Source of the DNA: DATLAN01 sp035527455
GTDB lineage: Bacteria > Planctomycetota > Planctomycetia > Pirellulales > Thermoguttaceae
NCBI GenBank assembly: GCA_035527455.1
Contig: DATLAN010000303.1
Coordinates: 1 to 8,628 of the forward strand
DNA: 8,628 bases
Direction: 5' to 3'
Within the stretch, counting starts at the first letter, position 1. Every line of letters begins with the position of its first letter. The notes below the pieces were generated by a model. It was not told the DNA's origin and did not search any database. It saw nothing but the letters and a program-made list of their open reading frames with translations. Positions 1 to 5,623 of the stretch are shown in pieces. A program made the translations under genes and the position numbers.

Positions 1-719
1 TCGCCGGTCCCGCTCTGCACCGGCCCGCTCGTCTGCCAGGTCTTGCCCCCGTCGTCGCTGTAGATCGCCGTATTGTAGTTGTACGGCCACCACTCCTGGT
101 CGTTGTTGCCCTCGGGCGGCTGCACCCGGGCGGGCATGAGCAGACGGCCCTTGTGCTTCCCATAGTGCAGCGTGACGCCCGATTCCGAGCAGGCCGTTTG
201 TGCCGGGATCCCGTCGGGGATTCCGTGGCCCAGCGGATTCGGCTTGATGGAAATGGTCTCTCTTTTCCACGTCTTCCCGTGATCGCTGCTTCGCCACAGG
301 TAGCCGCCCCGGGCGCAAACGACCATCACGTCTTTGCTGTTCTCATCGACGATCGCGCTACCCCGGGCGTCGTCCCCGACCGTTTGGACCGGGCTCCAGT
401 TCTTGCCTCCGTCCTCGCTGCGGCGGAGCAGTCGGCCGCTGTTTGCGAAAGCCAAAACCGTTCCGTCGGTCGCCACCACGATGTTGGGGATGCGAACCGA
501 CTGGAAAAGGTCCTGCACCTCGAAAACGGGTGCGGTCTCGGGCTCCGCCGGAGTTTGGGCGACGCACCGGTCCGTCCAGACGCATACTGCGATCGCGGCC
601 AGCACGGCCCATGCCGCCAGGTTGGCCCGTGTTCGCCCCGACGCTATTTTCCACAATGACCGGTCCCGTGCCGGCCGGGTCCTGCACTTCGCAAGGGTTG
701 CGATTCGAATCAGTTTCAT
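1..719 (-). CDS. Sialidase-like (BNR/Asp-box) secreted protein, 3' end missing
   Basis: This is the first 239 residues of a gene that runs off the left edge; the frame is open throughout. Three Asp-boxes of the S-x-D-x-G-x-x-W type are visible at residues 101-108 (SEDGGKNW), 144-151 (SSDHGKTW) and 221-228 (SDDGGKTW). An RIP motif at 76-78 precedes the first, as in six-bladed GH33 sialidases and related propellers. Residues 180-198 (GV..HYGKHKGRLLMPAR) match the usual strand between blades. The N-terminus is a long Arg-rich stretch, then a hydrophobic segment at about 33-48 ending near CVAQ, so export or membrane anchoring is likely. The start at 719 is fixed by AAAGGAG seven bases upstream. 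The segment between RIP and the first Asp-box is short and lacks the SDxGDxD-like stretch that carries the catalytic Asp in true sialidases. Sialidase activity is therefore uncertain; a non-catalytic or different-substrate propeller is possible. Confidence 0.82.
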   Translation of the reverse strand, partial: MKLIRIATLAKCRTRPARDRSLWKIASGRTRANLAAWAVLAAIAVCVWTDRCVAQTPAEPETAPVFEVQDLFQSVRIPNIVVATDGTVLAFANSGRLLRRSEDGGKNWSPVQTVGDDARGSAIVDENSKDVMVVCARGGYLWRSSDHGKTWKRETISIKPNPLGHGIPDGIPAQTACSESGVTLHYGKHKGRLLMPARVQPPEGNNDQEWWPYNYNTAIYSDDGGKTWQTSGPVQSGTG

Positions 720-726
720 TCTCGAT

Positions 727-733
727 CTCCTTT
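727..733 (-). promoter_or_regulatory. Ribosome binding site of the sialidase-like gene
   Basis: On the minus strand the sequence reads AAAGGAG, seven bases before the ATG at 719. It is a strong Shine-Dalgarno match and supports the chosen start even though the resulting N-terminus is unusually long before the hydrophobic segment. Confidence 0.7.
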
Positions 734-812
734 CTCGTGTTTCTCGTGGCCCCATAGTTAGGGCTCCTCGGCAGAATTTGTGGGCAGATTCAGGTCCGAC
801 ATGCAACAGCGG

Positions 813-895
813 AGTACCGGTGCCTCTTCTCTGGTCCCGTTTTTTAAGGCGAATCGATCAAAGTAGCCGCGGAATAGAGAAGAGGCACCGGTACT
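813..895. repeat. Inverted repeat A (20-bp perfect arms)
   Basis: The arm at 813-832, beginning AGTACCGGTGCC and ending CTTCTCT, is exactly complementary to 876-895. The spacer is 43 bases. The left arm matches the left arm of repeat B (2278-2297) at 18 of 20 positions, so A and B belong to one dispersed family. The spacers are unrelated. The spacer of A contains GTAGCC at 863-868, the hexamer that begins the arms of repeats C and D. There is no T-tract after either arm, so a simple intrinsic terminator is not supported, although the transcript could fold. Confidence 0.85.
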
Positions 896-1032
896 TGGTT
901 TTTCTACCTCGAAAGGCGACGCGCCATCTGGGATGTAAATGCTTGGCATGCCGAGGGTTATGCTGCCATGCCACGAAATCGACCCGCGAATTCTGTTGAA
1001 GAGCCATAGTTCATTTCATTGCAAAAACCAAG

Positions 1033-2154
1033 TTATTCGACGGGAAACGCACCTCGCTGCCGGACGAGTTCGGTGATGCGGCGGACCCGTTCGATCTTCG
1101 CCCCGGGCATCACGTTGTCGGCCACGCCGAGGAGGAACGCCTTGCCCGGGGCGATCGTGCGGAACAGGTCGGCCATGTGCGCCTCGAACTGCTCGTCGGT
1201 GAACGGCTCTTCGAGGATCACCGACGGCACGCCTCCGAAGATGATCACGCGATCGCCCCATGCGGCCCGGGCTTCGGCCAGCGTGGTGGGGACCATCGGA
1301 TGCGTGGCGAAACACTCGACCATGCCGAACCCCGCCCGCTCGATGTGCGAAAGGATCGCCCTGGTGTCGTTGTCGGCGTGCAGCGCCAGCACCTTCCCCC
1401 GGGCGCGGAACAAGGGCGACATCTCCCGGTAATACGGCAGGATGTACCGCTCGAACAACCGAGGAGGCGTCATCTGGCTGGAGAGGTGATGCCCGTGCAT
1501 CAGCAGCCGGGCCGGGGAATCGAGCATCGGCCGCCAAAGCCGCTGCCGCCAACAGTCCGCGATCACGCCCAGCAGCTTCTCGACCTCGTTGGCGTAATCG
1601 GCCAGGTGATAATACCCCTGGTCATAGCCGACCAGCGTGCGCAGCCAGAAGTGGAACGGGCAGTCGCCGCAGTTGACCATCGGATACCCGTCCTCGCCCA
1701 CCTCCCGCTCATACCGCTCGTACTCTTCGAACGCCGGCCGGTAGTGCGTGTGCTCGATGAGGTACTCGACGACCGCGTAGTCCTCGCGGCGTTTGAGCAT
1801 GAACTCGACCTCGGCGTCCTGGATGCCTTGGCTCCGCAGTCGCTCGGTACTGCGCAGCCGAGTGGTGACCGTGCCGACGGGGGTGACGTATTCGGTGAGC
1901 GTTTCCATCTCGCCGATCCGTTGCGGGCGGATCTCCACGTCGCGGATTTCGGTCCGATAGACGAACCCGTCGCGTGCCGCCGTGCCGCCGAAGATGTTGC
2001 GCTCCACGTCCCGCAGGCTCCACCGGCGATACGGCTCGGGCAACGTGCCGGCGCGGCGGTGGGCCTCGTACCAGATCTGCAGCCGCGGGATCCAGGGGAT
2101 GCGGTCGGGCGTGCGGCCGTCGAGGATGGCCAGGATGCGATCACGGTTGGTCAT
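1033..2154 (-). CDS. Uroporphyrinogen decarboxylase (URO-D) family protein
   Basis: The protein has 373 residues. It fits the TIM-barrel URO-D superfamily (PF01208), which includes HemE and the methylcobamide:CoM methyltransferases, and more specifically the subgroup common in Planctomycetes and related phyla. The N-terminus MTNRDRILAILDGRTPDRIPW is the usual opening of that subgroup. Other family landmarks are a buried C162/C165 pair (NCGDC), LHADND at 258-263, GFGMVECF at 275-282, LAEARAAWGDRVIIFGG at 292-308 and LLGVADN at 341-347. The HxC zinc motif of MtaA-type methyltransferases is not present, because HAD replaces it, so neither haem synthesis nor corrinoid methyl transfer can be assumed; the substrate is unknown. 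An upstream TTG-type extension to 2424 is open but overlaps the divergent gene and has no family similarity. The ATG at 2154 is preferred although no clear Shine-Dalgarno sequence precedes it. The next gene on this strand lies 313 bases downstream, so it is probably transcribed alone. Confidence 0.85.
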   Translation of the reverse strand: MTNRDRILAILDGRTPDRIPWIPRLQIWYEAHRRAGTLPEPYRRWSLRDVERNIFGGTAARDGFVYRTEIRDVEIRPQRIGEMETLTEYVTPVGTVTTRLRSTERLRSQGIQDAEVEFMLKRREDYAVVEYLIEHTHYRPAFEEYERYEREVGEDGYPMVNCGDCPFHFWLRTLVGYDQGYYHLADYANEVEKLLGVIADCWRQRLWRPMLDSPARLLMHGHHLSSQMTPPRLFERYILPYYREMSPLFRARGKVLALHADNDTRAILSHIERAGFGMVECFATHPMVPTTLAEARAAWGDRVIIFGGVPSVILEEPFTDEQFEAHMADLFRTIAPGKAFLLGVADNVMPGAKIERVRRITELVRQRGAFPVE

Positions 2155-2164
2155 GCGGTGTATT

Positions 2165-2193
2165 TTGACAAATCGGGCGTGTTTTGCAATAAT
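2165..2193 (+). promoter_or_regulatory. Sigma70-type promoter for the radical SAM gene
   Basis: TTGACA at 2165-2170 is a perfect -35 box. A 17-base spacer follows, then AATAAT at 2188-2193, a five of six match to the -10 consensus. Transcription would start near 2200 and give a leader of about 157 bases containing repeat B. The site begins only 11 bases upstream of the divergent URO-D-family start at 2154, so polymerase bound here could also affect that gene. The call rests on sequence alone. Confidence 0.6.
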
Positions 2194-2277
2194 GGCCCAT
2201 GGGTTGCTTCGTTCCTTTGGTTCTTCAGGAGTTTCCGTGGCTCGATTCCCCGTCCCTCGAAGCCGACGGCACCGAAA

Positions 2278-2335
2278 AGTACGGGTTCCTCTTCTCTGAT
2301 TCCACGTCTTTGAGCGACGTGAGCAGAGAAGAGGA
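2278..2335. repeat. Inverted repeat B, same family as A, within the leader of the radical SAM gene
   Basis: The outer stem pairs 2287-2298 with 2324-2335 (12 bp; core CCTCTTCTCTG). An inner stem pairs CACGTC at 2303-2308 with GACGTG at 2316-2321 around a seven-base loop. The left arm from 2278 matches repeat A at 18 of 20 positions, but the right arm has lost its distal part, so B is a decayed copy. It lies between the promoter at 2165-2193 and the start codon at 2357, ending 21 bases before the ATG. The transcript could fold here and affect translation. There is no U-tract. Confidence 0.75.
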
Positions 2336-2356
2336 CTCAAGTTAAGGCCCGTCTCA

Positions 2357-3670
2357 ATGGCACTTCCCCCCTGGTCCCGACAAGGACTGCACGTCATCGC
2401 CAAGCCGACCGGGCCGATCTGCAACCTGCGTTGCGAGTATTGCTTCTATCTGGAAAAGGAGTCGCTGTACGCCGAGGGCGAAACCTGGCGGATGTCGGAC
2501 GAGACGCTTTCGGCCTACGTCCGGCAGTACATCGAGGCCCAGCCGGACGTGGTCGAAGAGATCGACTTCGCCTTCCAGGGAGGTGAGCCGACGCTGCTGG
2601 GGATCGATTTCTTTCGCCGGGTGCTTCAGTTGCAGAAGGAATATGCACCGCCCGGAAAGCGGATCCACAACTCGCTGCAAACCAACGGCGTGCTGCTGGA
2701 CGACCGTTGGTGCGAGTTTCTCCGGGAGCACGGCTTCCTGGTCGGCCTGTCGCTGGATGGCCCGGCCGATCTGCACGACCGGTATCGGCGCGACAAGCAG
2801 GGCCGCCGTACCTTCGACCGGGTGATCCGCGCGATGCGGTGCCTGCAAGAACACGGCGTCGAGTTCAACGTGCTGACGTGCGTGACCCGCCACAACGGCG
2901 ACCATCCCGCCAGAGTGTACCGGTTCTTGCGTGAGAGCGGCGTGCAGTTCGTGCAGTTCATTCCGATCGTCGAGCCGCTTGGGGTGGCGGCTGCAAATGC
3001 GGAAGCCTTGGTTAGTGGGCGGAGCGTGCGTCCGGAACAGTTCGGCCGGTTTCTGATCGGCGTGTTCGAGGAGTGGGTCCGGCACGACGTGGGCCGGATC
3101 TTCGTGCGCGACTTCGACCAGGCCTTGGCCGCCTGGGCCGGGGCGGGTGCCAACCTGTGCATCTACGCGAAACATTGCGGCCGGGCAACCGCCATCGAGC
3201 ACAACGGCGACCTGTATAGTTGCGACCACTTCGTCGACCCGCAACACAAGCTCGGCAACATCCACCGGACGCCGATCCGCGAACTGGCCAATTCCGCCCG
3301 GCAAGAGCAGTTCGGCCGGGACAAGGAGCGAACGCTGCCGGAGAGTTGCCGCCGTTGTCGATTCCTGTTCATCTGCAACGGGGCCTGTCCCAAGGATCGT
3401 TTCCTGGCGGCCCCGGACGGCCAAGCCGGGTTGAATTACCTGTGCGAGGGCTATCGCCTCTTCTTCGAGCACGTCGACCCGTCCATGAAAGCGATGGCCG
3501 CCGAACTGGCAGCGGGCCGGCCGGCCGCCAACGTGATGCGGCAACTCCGCGCCCGGCAGGAGCGCGTCCGCCGAGAGGCCGCCGCCACGGCCGGGCCGAT
3601 CCGCCGCAACGATCACTGTCCGTGCGGCTCGGGCAGAAAGTTCAAGAGCTGTTGCATGCGGAGAGCGTAA
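2357..3670 (+). CDS. Anaerobic sulfatase-maturase-type radical SAM/SPASM enzyme with SEC-C tail
   Basis: The protein has 437 residues. Enzymes of this family oxidise an active-site Cys or Ser of sulfatases to formylglycine without oxygen. The radical SAM cluster motif CxxxCxxC is C22, C26, C29. QGGEP (74-78), LQTNG (107-111) and SLDGP (132-136) are the usual SAM-binding and barrel motifs. The SPASM domain has C268, C274, C289 with C344 and C331, C334, C340 with C363. The spacings match the two auxiliary 4Fe-4S clusters of the Clostridium perfringens enzyme almost residue for residue. D290 in SCDHF sits where the catalytic base lies. After a basic linker, residues 418-433 form a SEC-C zinc motif (CPCGSG...CC, ligands C421, C423, C432, C433). 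The ATG at 2357 follows AAGG at 2344-2347. No sulfatase gene lies in the window, so the partner is encoded elsewhere. A peptide-modifying SPASM enzyme with another target is less likely but possible. Confidence 0.9.
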   Translation: MALPPWSRQGLHVIAKPTGPICNLRCEYCFYLEKESLYAEGETWRMSDETLSAYVRQYIEAQPDVVEEIDFAFQGGEPTLLGIDFFRRVLQLQKEYAPPGKRIHNSLQTNGVLLDDRWCEFLREHGFLVGLSLDGPADLHDRYRRDKQGRRTFDRVIRAMRCLQEHGVEFNVLTCVTRHNGDHPARVYRFLRESGVQFVQFIPIVEPLGVAAANAEALVSGRSVRPEQFGRFLIGVFEEWVRHDVGRIFVRDFDQALAAWAGAGANLCIYAKHCGRATAIEHNGDLYSCDHFVDPQHKLGNIHRTPIRELANSARQEQFGRDKERTLPESCRRCRFLFICNGACPKDRFLAAPDGQAGLNYLCEGYRLFFEHVDPSMKAMAAELAAGRPAANVMRQLRARQERVRREAAATAGPIRRNDHCPCGSGRKFKSCCMRRA

Positions 3671-3679
3671 GGGGCAGTA

Positions 3680-3754
3680 GTAGCCGGATTCGCAAGAATT
3701 CGGCCGTTACCCGGTTTCACGCGAAACAGTCCGAATTCTTGCGAATCCGGCTAC
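3680..3754. repeat. Inverted repeat C (24-bp perfect arms, REP/BIME-like)
   Basis: Bases 3680-3703 are exactly complementary to 3731-3754, with a 27-base spacer. Each arm starts with GTAGCC and contains its own small hairpin, CCGGATTC-GCAA-GAATTCGG, with one G/T mismatch and a GNRA-type GCAA loop. The spacer holds a further hairpin, GTTTC-ACGC-GAAAC, at 3714-3727. A GTAG foot followed by a short palindrome, present twice in head-to-head orientation, is the known architecture of REP/BIME elements. It fills the gap between two converging genes, so its RNA hairpin could also act as a bidirectional transcription barrier, though no T-tracts are present. Confidence 0.85.
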
Positions 3755-3764
3755 CAATCGGAGC

Positions 3765-5354
3765 CTAGGCGTCCTGATCCTCGGCAGAGGCATCGGTTGT
3801 TCCCGACGGCTTGTCCGCTCCGGCCGGTTTGGTCCAGGTCTCGGGCAGTTCCACGCCGCCGATGTCCTTGAGCACTTGCATCATCGGCGGCAGCGAGCGG
3901 GCCATGTTGCTCAGCCATGTGGCCGTGGCGCTGGAGCCGTTTTGGACGCTGACCGGATCCCAGACGACGACCTTGTCGAACTTGATGTTCGAGATCGCTT
4001 TGGCCGAGGCATCGACCAGGTTGTCGAAATGGTCCAACAAGAGCAGTTGGAACGCCTCTTGGGCACCGCCGCAGGCCTCGACGATATGCCGCAAACCCTC
4101 GGCCTTGCGGGCGAGGATTTCGTATTGTCCGCGGGCCTCGGCCTCGAGCCTGGCGAAAATGGCGGCCGCTTCGCCCTCGGCCTCGATGCGGTGTTTGGCC
4201 GCGGCAGCCTGGGCATCGAGTTCGATCTTGGCCTTTTCCGCTTTGGCGGGAGCCTCCAACTCGGCGCGACGCTTGGCCTCGACGCGCCGGGCCTCGGCCT
4301 CGGCCACTTTGGCCCGGGCGAGATGCTCGGTCTCCAACACGACGGCTTCGGCCTCGATTTTCTTGATTTCTCCCAATTGAAACGCCTCGGCCTTTTTCAC
4401 TTGCAGGGCCGCCTGGGAGGAAGCCACCTCGGCCTTGGCCGTGTTTTCGCCCTCTACCGCCCGGGCGTCGGCTTCGGCCAGCTTGATCCGCATTTCGCAC
4501 TGGGCCTCTACGACGCGGGCTTCCCGCTCGAAAGCGGCCGCCGAATCGCCGGCCTGCTGTGGATTACCCCAGTTGCCGACGCAGGCCGACTGGCCGCGCA
4601 AGGGCACGTGCCGGCCGACGTTCTGCATCCGCTCGGAACGGGTCGCCCGGACCGTTTCTTCCTTTCCGGCACCGTCGTCGCGGTCGGCGTCCGCCGAATC
4701 GTGGTCGGACGCTTCACCGCCAGCCTTGCGGATGGCCTCGGCGGCGGCCTTCCGGCCGATCGCCTCGACGTAGCCCGACTCGTCGGTGATGTCCGTGATA
4801 TTGCCGTGGATCAGCTCCAGGCCGAATTTCCGCAGTTCCCTTTCGAGGAAATCGTGGACGGCGGCCAGGAGCTTGTCGCGGTCGCCGATGATCTGCTCGA
4901 TCCGCATCGAAGCGACCAGCCGGCGGAGTTCCCCGCAGATCACGCCCTCGGCCAACCTCTTGATCTCGTCCCGACCGAGTTCCAAGAGGCGGGTGGCCGC
5001 ATTTTGCAGCAGTTCCGGTGCCTTTCCGACGGCCACGGTAAACACGCCGGCAAGATTGACGCGGATGCTCTCCTGAGAAAGGGCTCCCCGCAAAGGAGCG
5101 TCGATTTGCACCGGCTCCAGGCGCAACCACGCATAATCCTGCCTCAGCGGGATCACCCATCGGGCACCACCGGCGACGCAAATGGGCGCGTCGGAGTCTT
5201 TCGTCCTGCCGAAGACGATCAGGACCCGATTGCTCGGGCAGCGTTTGTAGCACGTCATGACCAAGGCGAGGCCGGCGGCACATGCCAGAATGACGGCCAC
5301 TGCCCACCACGGTATTCCCAGCGGACCGGCAGCAATCACGGGAGGACAGAACAT
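3765..5354 (-). CDS. Flotillin-like SPFH-domain membrane protein
   Basis: The protein has 529 residues. Flotillins are membrane-anchored scaffold proteins of lipid microdomains. Residues 15-34 form one transmembrane segment near the N-terminus. The SPFH domain covers about 40-200 and ends with the typical ESGYVEAIGRKAAAEAI. Residues 275-420 are an Ala/Glu/Lys-rich coiled coil with repeated AEA and EAEA units. The C-terminal flotillin signature follows (GQYEILARKAEGL..IVEACGG, then AISNIKFDKVVVWD at about 453-466), with a charged tail. Residues 212-272 are unlike the rest: rich in Gly, Asp, Arg, Asn and Pro, with a Cys and two Trp-containing turns, where homologues usually have continuous coiled coil. 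The start at 5354 has AAAGGAG at 5360-5366. A candidate promoter lies at 5411-5439. No nfeD partner gene is adjacent. It converges on the radical SAM gene across repeat C. Confidence 0.88.
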   Translation of the reverse strand: MFCPPVIAAGPLGIPWWAVAVILACAAGLALVMTCYKRCPSNRVLIVFGRTKDSDAPICVAGGARWVIPLRQDYAWLRLEPVQIDAPLRGALSQESIRVNLAGVFTVAVGKAPELLQNAATRLLELGRDEIKRLAEGVICGELRRLVASMRIEQIIGDRDKLLAAVHDFLERELRKFGLELIHGNITDITDESGYVEAIGRKAAAEAIRKAGGEASDHDSADADRDDGAGKEETVRATRSERMQNVGRHVPLRGQSACVGNWGNPQQAGDSAAAFEREARVVEAQCEMRIKLAEADARAVEGENTAKAEVASSQAALQVKKAEAFQLGEIKKIEAEAVVLETEHLARAKVAEAEARRVEAKRRAELEAPAKAEKAKIELDAQAAAAKHRIEAEGEAAAIFARLEAEARGQYEILARKAEGLRHIVEACGGAQEAFQLLLLDHFDNLVDASAKAISNIKFDKVVVWDPVSVQNGSSATATWLSNMARSLPPMMQVLKDIGGVELPETWTKPAGADKPSGTTDASAEDQDA

Positions 5355-5359
5355 GGCGG

Positions 5360-5366
5360 CTCCTTT
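5360..5366 (-). promoter_or_regulatory. Ribosome binding site of the flotillin gene
   Basis: The minus strand reads AAAGGAG followed by five bases and the ATG at 5354. The match supports this start codon. Confidence 0.7.
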
Positions 5367-5410
5367 CCAATAATCCTAAGCAGGTTCGATTCGAGGCTTG
5401 CCCGACGAAT

Positions 5411-5439
5411 ATGATGAGCGAAATCGGGAAGAATGTCAA
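5411..5439 (-). promoter_or_regulatory. Candidate sigma70-type promoter for the flotillin gene
   Basis: On the minus strand a perfect TTGACA (5434-5439) is followed after 17 bases by CATCAT (5411-5416), a four of six match to the -10 box. A CATATT (5408-5413), at 20-base spacing, is an alternative. The implied leader is about 50 bases. The weak -10 keeps confidence moderate. Confidence 0.45.
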
Positions 5440-5512
5440 ACAGATCCGGGGCAGCGGGCGCTCGAGAGCGAGTCTGACCGCGGGAGGGGGACTTCCCGAA
5501 TTCGGCGCATAC

Positions 5513-5594
5513 AGTAGCCATCTCGCTCCGCGAGATGTAGCCCGAAAAGCTCCGGATCTTCAAGGGCCACATCTCGCGGAGCGAGATGGCTACT
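5513..5594. repeat. Inverted repeat D (26-bp perfect arms, REP/BIME-like)
   Basis: Bases 5513-5538 are exactly complementary to 5569-5594, with a 30-base spacer. Each arm carries GTAGCC (5514-5519 on the left) and an internal hairpin CATCTCGC-TCC-GCGAGATG (stem 8, loop 3; 5519-5537). A second GTAGCC occurs directly after the left hairpin at 5537-5542, and GCCC/GGGC (5540-5543 with 5564-5567) continues the pairing into the spacer. The head-to-head GTAG-plus-palindrome layout is the same as in repeat C, but the palindrome sequence differs. It lies downstream of the Rrf2-family gene and upstream of the flotillin promoter, so it could insulate the two. Confidence 0.87.
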
Positions 5595-5623
5595 ATACGG
5601 AAGTCATTCCCACACGCGTCGAC

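Larger units (their letters stand above)
720..1032. other. Intergenic region between two minus-strand genes
   Basis: This gap of 313 bases separates the stop of the URO-D-family gene from the start of the sialidase-like gene. It holds the ribosome binding site at 727-733 and inverted repeat A at 813-895. Short open frames exist, for example 758-949 on the minus strand, but that one runs through the repeat and has no recognisable family. No convincing promoter for the sialidase-like gene and no U-tract terminator were found. Nothing else was recognised in 896-1032. Confidence 0.6.

Noticed and set aside
758..949. Small minus-strand open frame (63 codons) in the first gap
   Set aside because: It reads through both arms of repeat A, has no ribosome binding site that I can see and no family.
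334..999. Plus-strand open frame (221 codons) over the left end and the first gap
   Set aside because: It is antisense to the sialidase-like gene, crosses its ribosome binding site and repeat A, and shows no domain.
1177..2313. Plus-strand open frame (378 codons) opposite the URO-D-family gene
   Set aside because: Antisense shadow; no recognisable domain, and the opposite strand has a full-length family match.
2354..3616. Long minus-strand open frame (420 codons) opposite the radical SAM gene
   Set aside because: Antisense shadow of a gene with complete radical SAM, SPASM and SEC-C motifs.
3680..3754. Repeat C as an ordinary Rho-independent terminator
   Set aside because: The stem is far longer than usual, has arm-internal hairpins and lacks a T-tract on either side; a terminator side-effect is possible but does not explain the structure.
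3876..5414. Long plus-strand open frame (512 codons) opposite the flotillin gene
   Set aside because: It mirrors the coding frame of a clearly recognised flotillin; its Gly/Leu-rich translation has no domain and is a GC-driven antisense shadow.
813..5594. CRISPR array
   Set aside because: The repeats are inverted, far apart and of different families; there is no regular direct-repeat and spacer series.
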